A stretch of DNA of 64,000 bases from Pseudomonas alliivorans (GTDB lineage Bacteria > Pseudomonadota > Gammaproteobacteria > Pseudomonadales > Pseudomonadaceae). Each line of letters begins with the position of its first letter. The first letter of the stretch is position 1. The notes beneath the pieces are model-generated. The model saw nothing but the letters and a program-made list of their open reading frames with translations. It made no database searches and was not told the origin of the DNA. Positions 8,107 to 16,635 of the stretch are shown here, piece after piece. A program made the position numbers and the translations under genes. The DNA lies in NCBI RefSeq assembly GCF_017826695.1, contig NZ_JAFFZW010000013.1:1-64000 (forward strand). Reading direction: 5' to 3'.

Positions 8107-9996
8107 ATGCAGCTTGATCGCGTAGTTCAAAGCATATCCAGTCCACTGGTGGTCGTCGACGATTCTCTAATGCCTCCAGATTTCAAGTCGCTAACAAGTA
8201 GTGCGCTTACGGCGCTTTTTTCCTTAGTTGAAGAAGATGGTGATAAGTTAGCGTTATTGGCAACCCTGCTCGGGCTTGAAAGCTCTGTTGAGCCTGGTGA
8301 AGCTGTTGAAGTCGCAGAAAACAAAGCAGCAGAGTTGTGGAAGTTTTTTGTTTTGGAGGAACACACCGAGCTGCTATCTCCACTCTTTGCGGATTTTGCG
8401 TCGGAGTATAATAATAAGAGATATCGTGTTGATAGTCTGATAAGAATTCTTACGGAACTTTTTGGTGTTGCTCCAGACACCTATCCTTCTTTAGAGGACG
8501 CGCGTAAGGCCCTTAGTTCGTGTGCCATAGCTTTTGTCGACTATTATGCCTCGGCTGAAATTGATAATGATACTGCCGCGAATAATCTTCACGTCGAATA
8601 CAAAGATGCTTTGTGTTCCAAATTTAATTATGATGGTGCTGATTGGCCTAAAGTCGTATTTTTGATTTCGCACGCTCTTCCGTCTACATCAGGGCTCGCA
8701 GATTTTCGTCAACTAACGGGAATCAAAAGCGCTTTTTTTATTCCGCTAGATAAAAAATACATTGAGCCTCGATATATCCAGCGTTTGATCTGGGGTTGTA
8801 TTGACCAATATCCTGTGTCTGTACAACTCAGTCGCTATCTAGACACAGTGCATAATGCGATTAACTTCGCTAGTAAAACAATCTCTAATGAGATCGAGAG
8901 GTTGGAATTGCATGACCTCGTAGCTTTAAAGTCATTGCGGTTGGATGCTGAGAGTGAATCAGTTCAGTCTTATCTAACGTGGTTGGTTGCTGAGGCCCTT
9001 GCCGCTAAGGTGCGTTCTGCTCCTGAGTTAAAGGCATCTCTAATTCCTAACCAGAACTCATACATCCCTATTGACGGAAAACTACTTCCTCAAAGCGTTC
9101 TTTTTGAGCTTTATTCGGAAATAGCCGCTGCTCCTATTGCGGACGATGCTAGCGATAGTCTAGTAATGGGAGATGTATTTGAACTCGTTTCAGAAGCGAA
9201 TAAGAGCCGTGAGTTAAGATTGGTCATTGCCCCGGCGTGTGATCTCATGCGCTGCTCTTTGGATTATGATGTGGTCTGTGTCGGTGGTACGTTATTGGAC
9301 ACCAGTTCTGAGCTCTCAGAGCTTCTCGGAAAGTCCTACTCGTTTGGCAAAGGTCAGTTAGTTTTGAAGCACATCGTCGATGGTCAAGTTGTGTACAGCA
9401 AACTTTCTTGGGATAAGAAAAAGCTGTGTACCATTAAGCGTCGAGACTTTAACATTAAAACTTCGTATGTTCGTTTGGCCAGGTTGTCTGAGGTGTTTGC
9501 AAGTGAGGTTAAGGAGTTGGCGCTTTCGCACTTAGCACGAGTTGGAACGCCAATAGATCCCTCCTTTTCTGTCGCACTGAAAGCATTGGTTCGCTGTAAA
9601 ATTAAACTTTCTAAGGACGTAGTTGTAGAGTTTTTATATGATTTAAGTGATAAGGATTTTGTTTCTGCAATATTATCCATGGGGCGGGAAGCTAGCACGG
9701 GTGATGAAGACACAGAAGCGGCTCCTTTACAAGAAACTATTCTCTTCTCCGCCCAGTTTCATTCATGGATTTTAGATATTTTACAGGAGGAGGGAGAAAA
9801 ACTACCAGTGGGAGCTGATCGTGGAAAATTTGACAAAATTTTAAATTTCTTTGGTGACCCAAAAAACTTAAAAGTTATCAGTGGTAAGAATCTTGAATCC
9901 GGAGCTATCAAGATAAAATATTTGGTGTCAGACATATCTATTCCTGATGTCTGCTCAGGGTTTGAGGTTTGGCTCACTCCATATACATCTGCGTAA
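8107..9996 (+). CDS. Receiver-like domain protein paired with the GHKL protein
   Basis: A 629-aa protein. Its N-terminus looks like a stretched response-regulator receiver: an acidic pair D18–D19 after strand LVVV, a candidate phospho-acceptor D145 (AIAFVDYY), strand VVFLIS, and K216/K217 after AFFIPLD. About 125 residues, rich in helix, separate D19 from D145, far more than in a normal receiver. The rest, about 400 residues, matches nothing I can name. It contains VIAPACDLMRC and several Lys-rich segments. The gene starts 5 bp after the GHKL gene stop and shares its low GC content. I infer a phosphorelay-like or nucleotide-gated pair. No DNA-binding output domain is visible, so it is probably not an ordinary transcription factor. 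Confidence 0.55.
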   Translation: MQLDRVVQSISSPLVVVDDSLMPPDFKSLTSSALTALFSLVEEDGDKLALLATLLGLESSVEPGEAVEVAENKAAELWKFFVLEEHTELLSPLFADFASEYNNKRYRVDSLIRILTELFGVAPDTYPSLEDARKALSSCAIAFVDYYASAEIDNDTAANNLHVEYKDALCSKFNYDGADWPKVVFLISHALPSTSGLADFRQLTGIKSAFFIPLDKKYIEPRYIQRLIWGCIDQYPVSVQLSRYLDTVHNAINFASKTISNEIERLELHDLVALKSLRLDAESESVQSYLTWLVAEALAAKVRSAPELKASLIPNQNSYIPIDGKLLPQSVLFELYSEIAAAPIADDASDSLVMGDVFELVSEANKSRELRLVIAPACDLMRCSLDYDVVCVGGTLLDTSSELSELLGKSYSFGKGQLVLKHIVDGQVVYSKLSWDKKKLCTIKRRDFNIKTSYVRLARLSEVFASEVKELALSHLARVGTPIDPSFSVALKALVRCKIKLSKDVVVEFLYDLSDKDFVSAILSMGREASTGDEDTEAAPLQETILFSAQFHSWILDILQEEGEKLPVGADRGKFDKILNFFGDPKNLKVISGKNLESGAIKIKYLVSDISIPDVCSGFEVWLTPYTSA

Positions 9997-10443
9997 CTCT
10001 GCTTATTATTGAATTTGAGTTTGATGGTATGCGCCCGGCCACGCCTCTATCCAGCCCTGAAAAAGCTAAGACCTGGTGCGCGTTTATTAAATTTAATTAT
10101 GTACCGGTTATAACCTTTTAAGATCTTTGCTGGAAAGCTTTTGAAGCTAGGACGCAAATGATCGAGACCCATAACCAGGGCTGCTTGGTCACCGCAGAAT
10201 ACTCCTTTGCTCGTACGGCTGTGGGGTGTTGGCGCTCACGCCGAAGTGACCCAGTGGCCTATGCCAGCCTGACCTTGCACTAATCAGTAAACATCCAGTG
10301 CTGATAATGGTTCACAAGGTAGGAGCTGACAGGATCGATTAACCAAGGCAGCGGGGCGTATTGATTTTAAGCTATCCGAGATAAAGTACTACAATTGTTG
10401 GCAAATGAGCCTGCAACAGACAATTTCTTGAAGGACCAAACGC
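9997..10443. other. Intergenic region with no supported gene
   Basis: This 447-bp stretch has only short interrupted reading frames, the longest plausible being about 30 codons near 10027. A ribosome binding site (AAGGA, 10431–10435) for the next gene is at its right end. It separates the ssp-like operon from later cargo, so the DUF4238 gene probably has its own promoter. Confidence 0.45.
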
Positions 10444-11382
10444 GTGAAAAAGAAAGCCAATGACCCCGTAAAGCATCACTATGTACCTGTGTACTATCAA
10501 AAGGCTTTTTTACCCTCCAAAGACGCGGATTTACCTCACTATAAAAAAGAATTCGAAGAGCTAAAGTCAAAATCGCCAACTGCGATTATGTATGAAACTA
10601 ACTTGCATACGGTCCGTATGCGAGGAAAATCTACAGTGATGCTTGAACACTTTTATCGAGACATTGAAGGCTGCTTCGCACTTTATTCAGAATTAATACG
10701 CAAACACATTACAACCCCAGGTTTTTTTCAAGAGCTAAAAAAAGATGAGAATTTCTTAAGTTTTATACATTTGATAATTTCTTTCCAATTTTGGCGTACC
10801 CCATGCAACCTTGAGCTTGCTCGTCAAAACATACCATACTTGCTGCAGAAATATGATAGTTCAACTCCGCGGGTACAGGAATTGATGCAGTATGATCGTC
10901 GTGGAGTCAAATTTATTCAGCGTACTGCCAGCAAGTCAGACTCATTGAAAATTGCGCAATTCTTGATGTTGCCACTGCTGACATTTGACTTTACGTCCAA
11001 GCTAGAAAATTTGCGGTTTTTTAAAACGAAACCAGGATTAAGCGTGTTAAGTTCTGACCGTCCAGTGCTCTTTTCGTCACATCAAAAACTTTTCAGTTTT
11101 GAAGAGTTCGCTTTCCCACTAGCAAAGGATCTATTTGTAGTCGCGACAGCACGAAAAGCCAAGACGGTGGATGTGGGAAAACTTAATCGAATGATCTTTG
11201 ATCGTGCACGAAATTTTGTTATTTCTGATGACGCAAATTTACTTGACAGATTAAGCAAGAGCGCACAGCGAGGCAGATTTATCGATTGCGTGGTATCTGA
11301 TTGTGTATCGAAGTTTGAGGAAAGTGTTCCAGCTGAGACGGATTTAGTGTCAAACATTAGCCATGTAGATCCAGCAGTTTAA
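10444..11382 (+). CDS. DUF4238 domain protein
   Basis: A 312-aa protein with the DUF4238 N-terminal signature HHYVPVYYQKAFL at residues 11–23. Members are scattered in bacterial accessory DNA and have been noted in defence islands, but their biochemical role is not established as far as I know. The start is GTG at 10444, eight bases after AAGGA at 10431–10435. Base composition is AT-rich like the preceding pair. It stands alone, 447 bp after the receiver-like gene, with decayed sequence to its right. It could be an independent defence gene or simple cargo. Confidence 0.65.
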   Translation: MKKKANDPVKHHYVPVYYQKAFLPSKDADLPHYKKEFEELKSKSPTAIMYETNLHTVRMRGKSTVMLEHFYRDIEGCFALYSELIRKHITTPGFFQELKKDENFLSFIHLIISFQFWRTPCNLELARQNIPYLLQKYDSSTPRVQELMQYDRRGVKFIQRTASKSDSLKIAQFLMLPLLTFDFTSKLENLRFFKTKPGLSVLSSDRPVLFSSHQKLFSFEEFAFPLAKDLFVVATARKAKTVDVGKLNRMIFDRARNFVISDDANLLDRLSKSAQRGRFIDCVVSDCVSKFEESVPAETDLVSNISHVDPAV

Positions 11383-11566
11383 GGGCATATTTTTGGGGCC
11401 GAAATCGAATTTAGCCATTTGCCGGGATATTGCTGACCCGGTCCTATGCCTAGAAAAATACTGCCTCCACTGGAATTTACCGATATGGAGGTGGATTAGA
11501 GCTTGGGGTCAATACGTGAGTCAATCCGGTTTTGGAATTTATAGTCCGGACCCTAGGTTGGCTATT

Positions 11567-11833
11567 TTAAGAAGTGGGGCTGACCCAGTTTGGAGTATCT
11601 TTGTGATCATCCTCGGCCCGTGATGGCGGTGGTAATTGAAGAGGTGCAACCAGTCTGTTGCTCTGCTTGTTGGCGATGAATCTCGCCACCTTTTCACGTA
11701 CCGTGCTGATAGAGACGTCTGCAGGCACGCCGTTGGCCTGAAGGAAGCGCTAGATCGCTTTTACGAAGGACTGTACTGCTCTTTGCTGTCGATCATGATT
11801 AACTCCGATATCAAATCTCTCCCAGATATCGAG
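11567..11833 (-). pseudogene. Possible decayed gene fragment
   Basis: On the minus strand a stretch of about 88 codons is open except for one TAG. Its translation looks protein-like: a basic helical part containing RFLQANGVPADVS, then a proline-rich tail ending in WVSPTS. It has no start codon in a sensible place and is bounded by stops. I do not recognise the family. It is most likely the 3' end of a lost mobile-element or cargo gene. Confidence 0.3.
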
Positions 11834-12059
11834 TTAGATCTATAGTAAGGTCTGAGCAAATTGCCCTAGGCTGCTAAGCGGCTGAAGGAGATTCGGTGGG
11901 ATGGACCCAAGCTCACCTTTAGGTCTTCGAGCTGCTTAACCTATGGCGCTAGGTTAGGCAGATCCAGAGACGAATCAAGCGGAGTAAACTTGATTTGAGG
12001 CAGAGACTGCTCTCACGCATACTCGCTAAAACAGCCAGCCTTCGCCAACTCATCTCATC
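11834..12059. other. Intergenic stretch without a supported gene
   Basis: There are no convincing reading frames on either strand between the decayed fragment and the next gene, and I see no clear promoter or terminator. The composition resembles the rest of the island. Confidence 0.35.
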
Positions 12060-12992
12060 ATGGAAGCATGCATGCCAGCACTTCGAGGAAAAAACCTTCG
12101 TTCCGGGGACGTAACCGAGCAATTGGGTACTTTGTTATTGCAAAGCCTTGCGTTGGTAGCGCCTGTGCCCCGAACAGAGGACGTCGGCGTCGACGTGGTT
12201 GCCACGTTGCTTGAAGATTTTGACCGCACGCTTTTTAAGGCAACGAACAGCTTCTACGTCCAGATCAAATCCAGCTCTGTGAAGTTCATCGAGTACGAAG
12301 ATGAAGAGGTGGAATGGCTTTTTGCTCTGGAGCTGCCCTTTTTCATTGCAAGCGTGAATAAGCGTAAACTGCAAATCGAACTCTACTGCTGTCATGCCTT
12401 GCACGAAGCTTACGTGGTTAACCCAGCCCGTAAAAGGCTGCGCATTGAGTTCGGTTCCGGATCAATGCTCGATGAGTTCATGCCTGCAGACAGTGTTGTG
12501 AATGTCGGGCCCCCTGTTTTTTCTTGGTCCATGATTGATTTAGATCAGGCAGATCTGAGAGCCCGTTTCTGCGCCGTTTGTAAGGCACACATTGCGGTAA
12601 TGAAGCTGTCATTTGAGTTTCGCCGCGTGGGGCGGGTGGAGACGTTGGTTTGGAAGACTGGTGACCTACCGGAAATCGTAGGATTTAAATCATTAGATCC
12701 AGTTTCACGCGAAAAGATTGGCGATCTGAGTGATCTCGCGGTGCCATATCTTGTCCCTTTTTTAGACATTTGCGTCCGGCATGGCGATGACTACTGGCTG
12801 GACCAGATCTTGCTTCTGACTCAAGAACGACGACTGCTGCTGCACATGTATCGAGCCCAGATGAGCCCGCAGGGTACGCCTTTACCGATCCCGGAGGAGT
12901 TCCGGTTCATTCTTGAGCGCAGAGCTCGCGATGAAATGATTGCCGAGCGCACGCTCGAACAACACAAGGCTTCTTTTGGCGCAGATGATTGA
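12060..12992 (+). CDS. DUF4365-like protein with PD-(D/E)XK-type motifs
   Basis: A 310-aa protein. Residues 15–72 carry the layout of DUF4365-type restriction-endonuclease folds: a helix with E20 (GDVTEQLG), an acidic patch TEDVGVD (E40, D41, D45), and FYVQIKSS with Q68-x-K70. A metal-dependent nuclease would use these acidic residues and the lysine. The remaining 240 residues are unassigned and mostly helical at the end. A second ATG at 12072 is an alternative start; neither has a strong ribosome binding site. It is likely a stand-alone nuclease-like cargo gene in the island. Nuclease activity is an inference from motifs only. Confidence 0.5.
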   Translation: MEACMPALRGKNLRSGDVTEQLGTLLLQSLALVAPVPRTEDVGVDVVATLLEDFDRTLFKATNSFYVQIKSSSVKFIEYEDEEVEWLFALELPFFIASVNKRKLQIELYCCHALHEAYVVNPARKRLRIEFGSGSMLDEFMPADSVVNVGPPVFSWSMIDLDQADLRARFCAVCKAHIAVMKLSFEFRRVGRVETLVWKTGDLPEIVGFKSLDPVSREKIGDLSDLAVPYLVPFLDICVRHGDDYWLDQILLLTQERRLLLHMYRAQMSPQGTPLPIPEEFRFILERRARDEMIAERTLEQHKASFGADD

Positions 12993-13200
12993 AGAAGTGG
13001 CCTGGATCTCGCCTGCCTTGGCGCCTAAGGAACTGATGGCGTTGGAGTGTCGAATCAGGAGCTATAAACCTGGCCAGCAGCGACGTCAGCTATTTTAGGC
13101 GGGCTGGCGTGAGGCATTCTGGGCCATCATAGCGTCATTGTTCTCGCGCTCGGCGCATTTGTTTTTTTTAAATTTTTTTAATCAATAGGTTGCATGTTAT

Positions 13201-13325
13201 CGACAGACTTTATTTAGTAGGTCGGGCTTCAAAATCTCAAAAAATGGCGCTGCGACAGACTTTATTTCTAATTAGCCCACTGACTAGCCCTTGGAATTGC
13301 TGAGCTCGATCCGACAGACTTTATT
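13201..13325 (+). repeat. Three direct copies of CGACAGACTTTATT
   Basis: The identical 14-mer CGACAGACTTTATT occurs at 13201–13214, 13253–13266 and 13312–13325, all in the same orientation and 52 and 59 bp apart. Immediately before the first copy is TGTTAT (13195–13200), so the block could begin with the TGT typical of Tn7/Tni-class transposon ends. Such ends carry several spaced transposase-binding repeats. The block lies near the island boundary. No transposase gene is visible in the window. Confidence 0.6.
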
Positions 13326-13380
13326 CCGTAGGATCATGTGGTTTCAGATCATTAAACCTGTCGCAGGAGCCGGTGATATC

Positions 13381-13494
13381 TCACATGACGGCTCTTGCTA
13401 AGCCTTTAGCCGTGGCCTGAGCGATCTGGGCATCAAGCATCTGCGCAACAAATTTCTGTTGGCTCTTCGGTAGCCGGTCAATGGCTTCCAGTTG
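13381..13494 (-). pseudogene. Fragment resembling the C-terminus of a phage-type regulator
   Basis: The minus strand reads QLEAIDRLPKSQQKFVAQML and continues to a TGA at 13381. Upstream (higher coordinates) the frame is closed by stops, so only about 37 codons remain. The pattern LxxLPxSQQxFVxxML is like the tail of XRE-family repressor proteins. It is a remnant and not expected to be functional. Confidence 0.35.
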
Positions 13495-13857
13495 TTATTG
13501 TCATTTGAGAGCAGGGCTGCGCTACCGATTGGAGTACCCAGGTTGCACCAAGGCCCGTCAGCTCCCGACCGGAGCATTACGAGGCACACAAGCTACTTTT
13601 TTCAGGAGGTTAAAACGCCTGAATTGCGGGCGCTGGTCGATGCGATAAAGAAAGTCGCTCTTGCAGCAGTCCGGGTGTCTGGATCGACGAGAAGAGCTTT
13701 CGTGCCAATCTCTACGTAAGTGATGCAACTCAAATCCGCTACCTCAAGAAAGCCGCCGAGCATGGGTGTGACAGAGCGATTGACAGGCTGTAGCCAGAGC
13801 AACTGGCTGGATAACTGCCGAGATCTGTCCGCTGGCACTACGGCACGGCCTCTTCTC

Positions 13858-14898
13858 TCACCCCCGCCTCATCATAAAAATAAAAAACAGCCCGCCCAAT
13901 AACGCCGTCGATATCCCGATGGGCAGATCCTCGGGTGCAATCAACGTGCGCGACACCACGTCGACCCACACCATCAGCAACGCGCCCAACAACGTCGCAA
14001 TGGGCAGCAACCGTCGGTGTTCCGAGCCCACGAGGCGTCTGGCGATGTGCGGCACCATCAGGCCGACGAAGCCGATGGAGCCACACAGGGCGACGAGTAC
14101 GCCGGTCATGAGCGAGGCGATCAGGAATACCAGCAGGCGGACGTTGCGCACTTGCAGGCCCAGGCTGACGGCGGTCTGATCGCCTGCCATCAAGGCATTC
14201 AGCGCGCGGCCGAGTCCCTGCAGCAATATCCAGCCTGCCAGCACGGTCACCAGGGGAACCGTCAGCAGTTCCCAGCGAGCCAGGCCAAGACCGCCCAGCA
14301 TCCAGAACAGCACGGAAGAGCTGGCGCGGTGATCGCCCAGAAACAACAGCAGGTTGGCTATGGCCATCATGACGAATGATACGGCGACGCCGCTTAACAG
14401 AAGGCGCTGGCTGTCGAGGCGGCCGTTGCGGCTGGACAGCCACAGCACCAGGATCAGGCTGGCGAGCGAGCCTGCGAACGCGGCGAGGGGCAAGGTCAGC
14501 ATGCCGAGGATTTCACCGACGTGCATGACCACCATCACGGCACCGAGTGTGGCGCCTGAGGTGGCTCCCAGCAGATGGGGATCGGCCAGCGGGTTGCGGG
14601 TGACGGCTTGCAGTACGCAGCCGATGAGCGCCAGGCCTGCGCCTGCCAGAGCGCCCAGCAACACACGCGGCATGCGGATCAGCCAGACGATGGTTTCCTG
14701 TCCCGCCGTCCAGAGGTGATGCTCGTCACCGATGCCTGACAGTTTGAAGGTCAGGATGCCGATGACCTGCTCCAGCGGCACAGGCGCTGCGCCGAAGGTG
14801 ACAGACACCAGGCACGAGAACAGCAGCACAATGGTCAAGGTGATCAGCAAACCTGTGTAGCGGCTCCGCCGTTCTGTCAGCCACTGCGACAGGGTCAT
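13858..14898 (-). CDS. FecCD-family ABC transporter permease (zinc/metallophore import)
   Basis: A 346-aa inner-membrane permease of the BtuC/FecCD family, with about nine or ten hydrophobic helices and the family's typical segments NPLADPHLLGATSGA and GFVGLMVPHIAR. It would form the channel for a metal chelate handed over by the periplasmic protein encoded just upstream; the start ATG overlaps that gene's stop by 4 bp. It is last in the four-gene operon read right to left from 18782. The same order (receptor, ATPase, binding protein, permease) is found at P. aeruginosa PA2911–PA2914, which is zinc-responsive. Substrate is inferred from the Zur-like operator. Confidence 0.85.
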   Translation of the reverse strand: MTLSQWLTERRSRYTGLLITLTIVLLFSCLVSVTFGAAPVPLEQVIGILTFKLSGIGDEHHLWTAGQETIVWLIRMPRVLLGALAGAGLALIGCVLQAVTRNPLADPHLLGATSGATLGAVMVVMHVGEILGMLTLPLAAFAGSLASLILVLWLSSRNGRLDSQRLLLSGVAVSFVMMAIANLLLFLGDHRASSSVLFWMLGGLGLARWELLTVPLVTVLAGWILLQGLGRALNALMAGDQTAVSLGLQVRNVRLLVFLIASLMTGVLVALCGSIGFVGLMVPHIARRLVGSEHRRLLPIATLLGALLMVWVDVVSRTLIAPEDLPIGISTALLGGLFFIFMMRRG

Positions 14899-15854
14899 CG
14901 CGCCACGTCGTGAAAGGCCGCCGCCAGAGTCTCGATGGCGGCGACGTTATCGATTCCCGGTGTGACGGCGACGTAGGGCAATACGACGTAGCGCCTGTTG
15001 CGAACCGCATCGACGGCTTGCAGGGCCGGGTTGTGCTCCAGGAATTGCTGCTTTTGTGCGGCGCTGACTTCGCCGTAGTCGACGATCACGATGATCTCGG
15101 GATTGCTCTGCACCACTGACTCCCAATTCACGTGGGTCCAGCTGGCCGCGAGATCCCCCATGACATTGCGCCCGCCCGCTGCGCTGATCAGCGCTTGCGG
15201 GATTGCCAGACGCCCGGCGGTCATGGGCCGGTCTTCGCCGCTGTCGTACAGAAAGACACGCGGAGGCACCTGTCCCGCCAGTTGCTCGTGGACCCGACTC
15301 ACCCGGTTCTGCATGTCAGTCACCAGGGTTTGTGCCCGGTCCTGCACATTGAATATACGGCCCAGATTGAGCAAGTCGTTGTACACGTCATCCAGCGTCG
15401 CTTCAGCGCGAGGCATGATCTGAGCACAGGATTCGGTCAGCTCGTAGGTCTGAATGCCCAGTGTTGCCAGGCTCTGCGGCGTCACGTCGCCGCCGACCCG
15501 CATACCGTAATTCCAGCCTGCGAAGTAGAAATCGGCGTTGGCGTTGAGCAGGTTTTCCACCGACGGGTATTTGCTCGCCAGTTCGGGCAGCTTGCTCAGG
15601 TCGTGCAGCAACGCGGGGTCGGGTTTATTCCATCCGGTGATGCCGCTGTAGCCCACCATGTGAGATTGCAGGCTCAGCGCCACCATCATTTTGGTGAGGT
15701 TGATGTCGTTGCTGACCGCGCGTTGCGGCGCAGCGTCGAATGTTACCGAGCGGTCGCAGCTCTGCACGGTAACCGGGTAGGTCGTGCTCTGGGCGTGCAC
15801 CAGCGGGATGATCAGTAGTGTGGACAGGGTCAGCCACGTGAACAACGGCTTCAT
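14895..15854 (-). CDS. Periplasmic metal-chelate binding protein
   Basis: A 319-aa protein with a signal peptide (MKPLFTWLTLSTLLIIPLVHA) and the two-lobed FecB/BtuF class pattern, with the lobes joined by a long helix around the ENLLNANADFYFAGWN region. It would carry the ligand from the TonB receptor to the permease. The start at 15854 is one base beyond the ATPase stop. An in-frame ATG at 15887 would run into the ATPase gene and precede the signal peptide by 11 residues, so I reject it. The ligand could be a zinc–metallophore or another chelate. Confidence 0.82.
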   Translation of the reverse strand: MKPLFTWLTLSTLLIIPLVHAQSTTYPVTVQSCDRSVTFDAAPQRAVSNDINLTKMMVALSLQSHMVGYSGITGWNKPDPALLHDLSKLPELASKYPSVENLLNANADFYFAGWNYGMRVGGDVTPQSLATLGIQTYELTESCAQIMPRAEATLDDVYNDLLNLGRIFNVQDRAQTLVTDMQNRVSRVHEQLAGQVPPRVFLYDSGEDRPMTAGRLAIPQALISAAGGRNVMGDLAASWTHVNWESVVQSNPEIIVIVDYGEVSAAQKQQFLEHNPALQAVDAVRNRRYVVLPYVAVTPGIDNVAAIETLAAAFHDVAR

Positions 15855-15855
15855 T

Positions 15856-16635
15856 TCAGGGAATCCAGGTGATGCGTGGGTAATCACGCAGAGGATGACA
15901 ATCGACCAACGCCTTGGCGCCGAACACGCTGAGCAGCAGGTCCGGGGTCAGTACGTCCCAAGGGGTACCCTGGGCAACCAGTCGGCCGTGGTGCACCACA
16001 TACAACCGGTCGCAGAACGCCGCCGCCAGGTTCAAGTCGTGAATGCTGGCCAGCGTCGCCACGCCGAGGTGTCTGACCAGCCCCAGCAGTTCGAGCTGAT
16101 GACGCGGATCGAGGTGGTTGGTGGGTTCGTCCAGCACCATCAATTGCGGTTGCTGAACCAGCGCACGCGCCAGCAGGCAACGCTGTTTTTCGCCGCCGGA
16201 CAGGGTGTCGAAACGGTGCTGTTCATAGCCTTCCAGCCCGACGGCTTTCAGGGCGCGCTGCACGATGGCACGGTCTTCGGCACTGTCTGTTGCGAAAAAT
16301 CCCTGATGAGGTGCGCGCCCCATCGCCGTGACATCCAGCAGTGTCAGGCCGAATGCGTCGGGAAATTCCTGCGCAACCACGGCGACATGCTGTGCGCACC
16401 AGCGCGGGCTGCGGCTCCAGATGTCATGGTCGGTCAGCGTGACGTTACCGCTGTGCGGGCGGCTGTAGCGGAACGCGCAGCGCAGCAGGCTGGTCTTGCC
16501 GCTTCCATTGGGACCGATCAGCCCCACGAATTCGCCTGCGGCGATCTGCAGGTCGATGCCCTTGAGGGCGAAATGTTCGTGGTCGCAGACAGACGCTTGT
16601 TCCGGGGCCCAAGCCAGGTTCTTCAGGGTGAGCAT
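15856..16635 (-). CDS. ABC transporter ATP-binding protein, FecE/FepC type
   Basis: A 259-aa ATPase with Walker A GPNGSGKTS at 41–49, signature LSGGE at 145–149, and Walker B ending at D169–E170. It energises the adjacent permease. ATG at 16635 overlaps the receptor stop as TGATG, which indicates coupling; a longer frame from 16782 only reads through the receptor gene and is rejected. The switch histidine region is present (ASIHDLNLAA). Confidence 0.87.
   Translation of the reverse strand: MLTLKNLAWAPEQASVCDHEHFALKGIDLQIAAGEFVGLIGPNGSGKTSLLRCAFRYSRPHSGNVTLTDHDIWSRSPRWCAQHVAVVAQEFPDAFGLTLLDVTAMGRAPHQGFFATDSAEDRAIVQRALKAVGLEGYEQHRFDTLSGGEKQRCLLARALVQQPQLMVLDEPTNHLDPRHQLELLGLVRHLGVATLASIHDLNLAAAFCDRLYVVHHGRLVAQGTPWDVLTPDLLLSVFGAKALVDCHPLRDYPRITWIP

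Larger units (their letters stand above)
12993..13857. other. Decayed right flank of the accessory island
   Basis: There is no intact gene. The region contains a T/A-rich stretch (about 13161–13190), three direct repeats (13201–13325), a regulator fragment on the minus strand (13381–13494), and a short open stretch at about 13660–13790 on the plus strand that reads like the C-terminus of a lost protein (contains KSFRANLYVSDA). Core-like, GC-rich genes begin immediately to the right. Confidence 0.5.

Noticed and set aside
11393..11845. Two short plus-strand frames (about 70–76 codons)
   Set aside because: No ribosome binding site, unlikely composition, and they lie over a better-looking minus-strand remnant.
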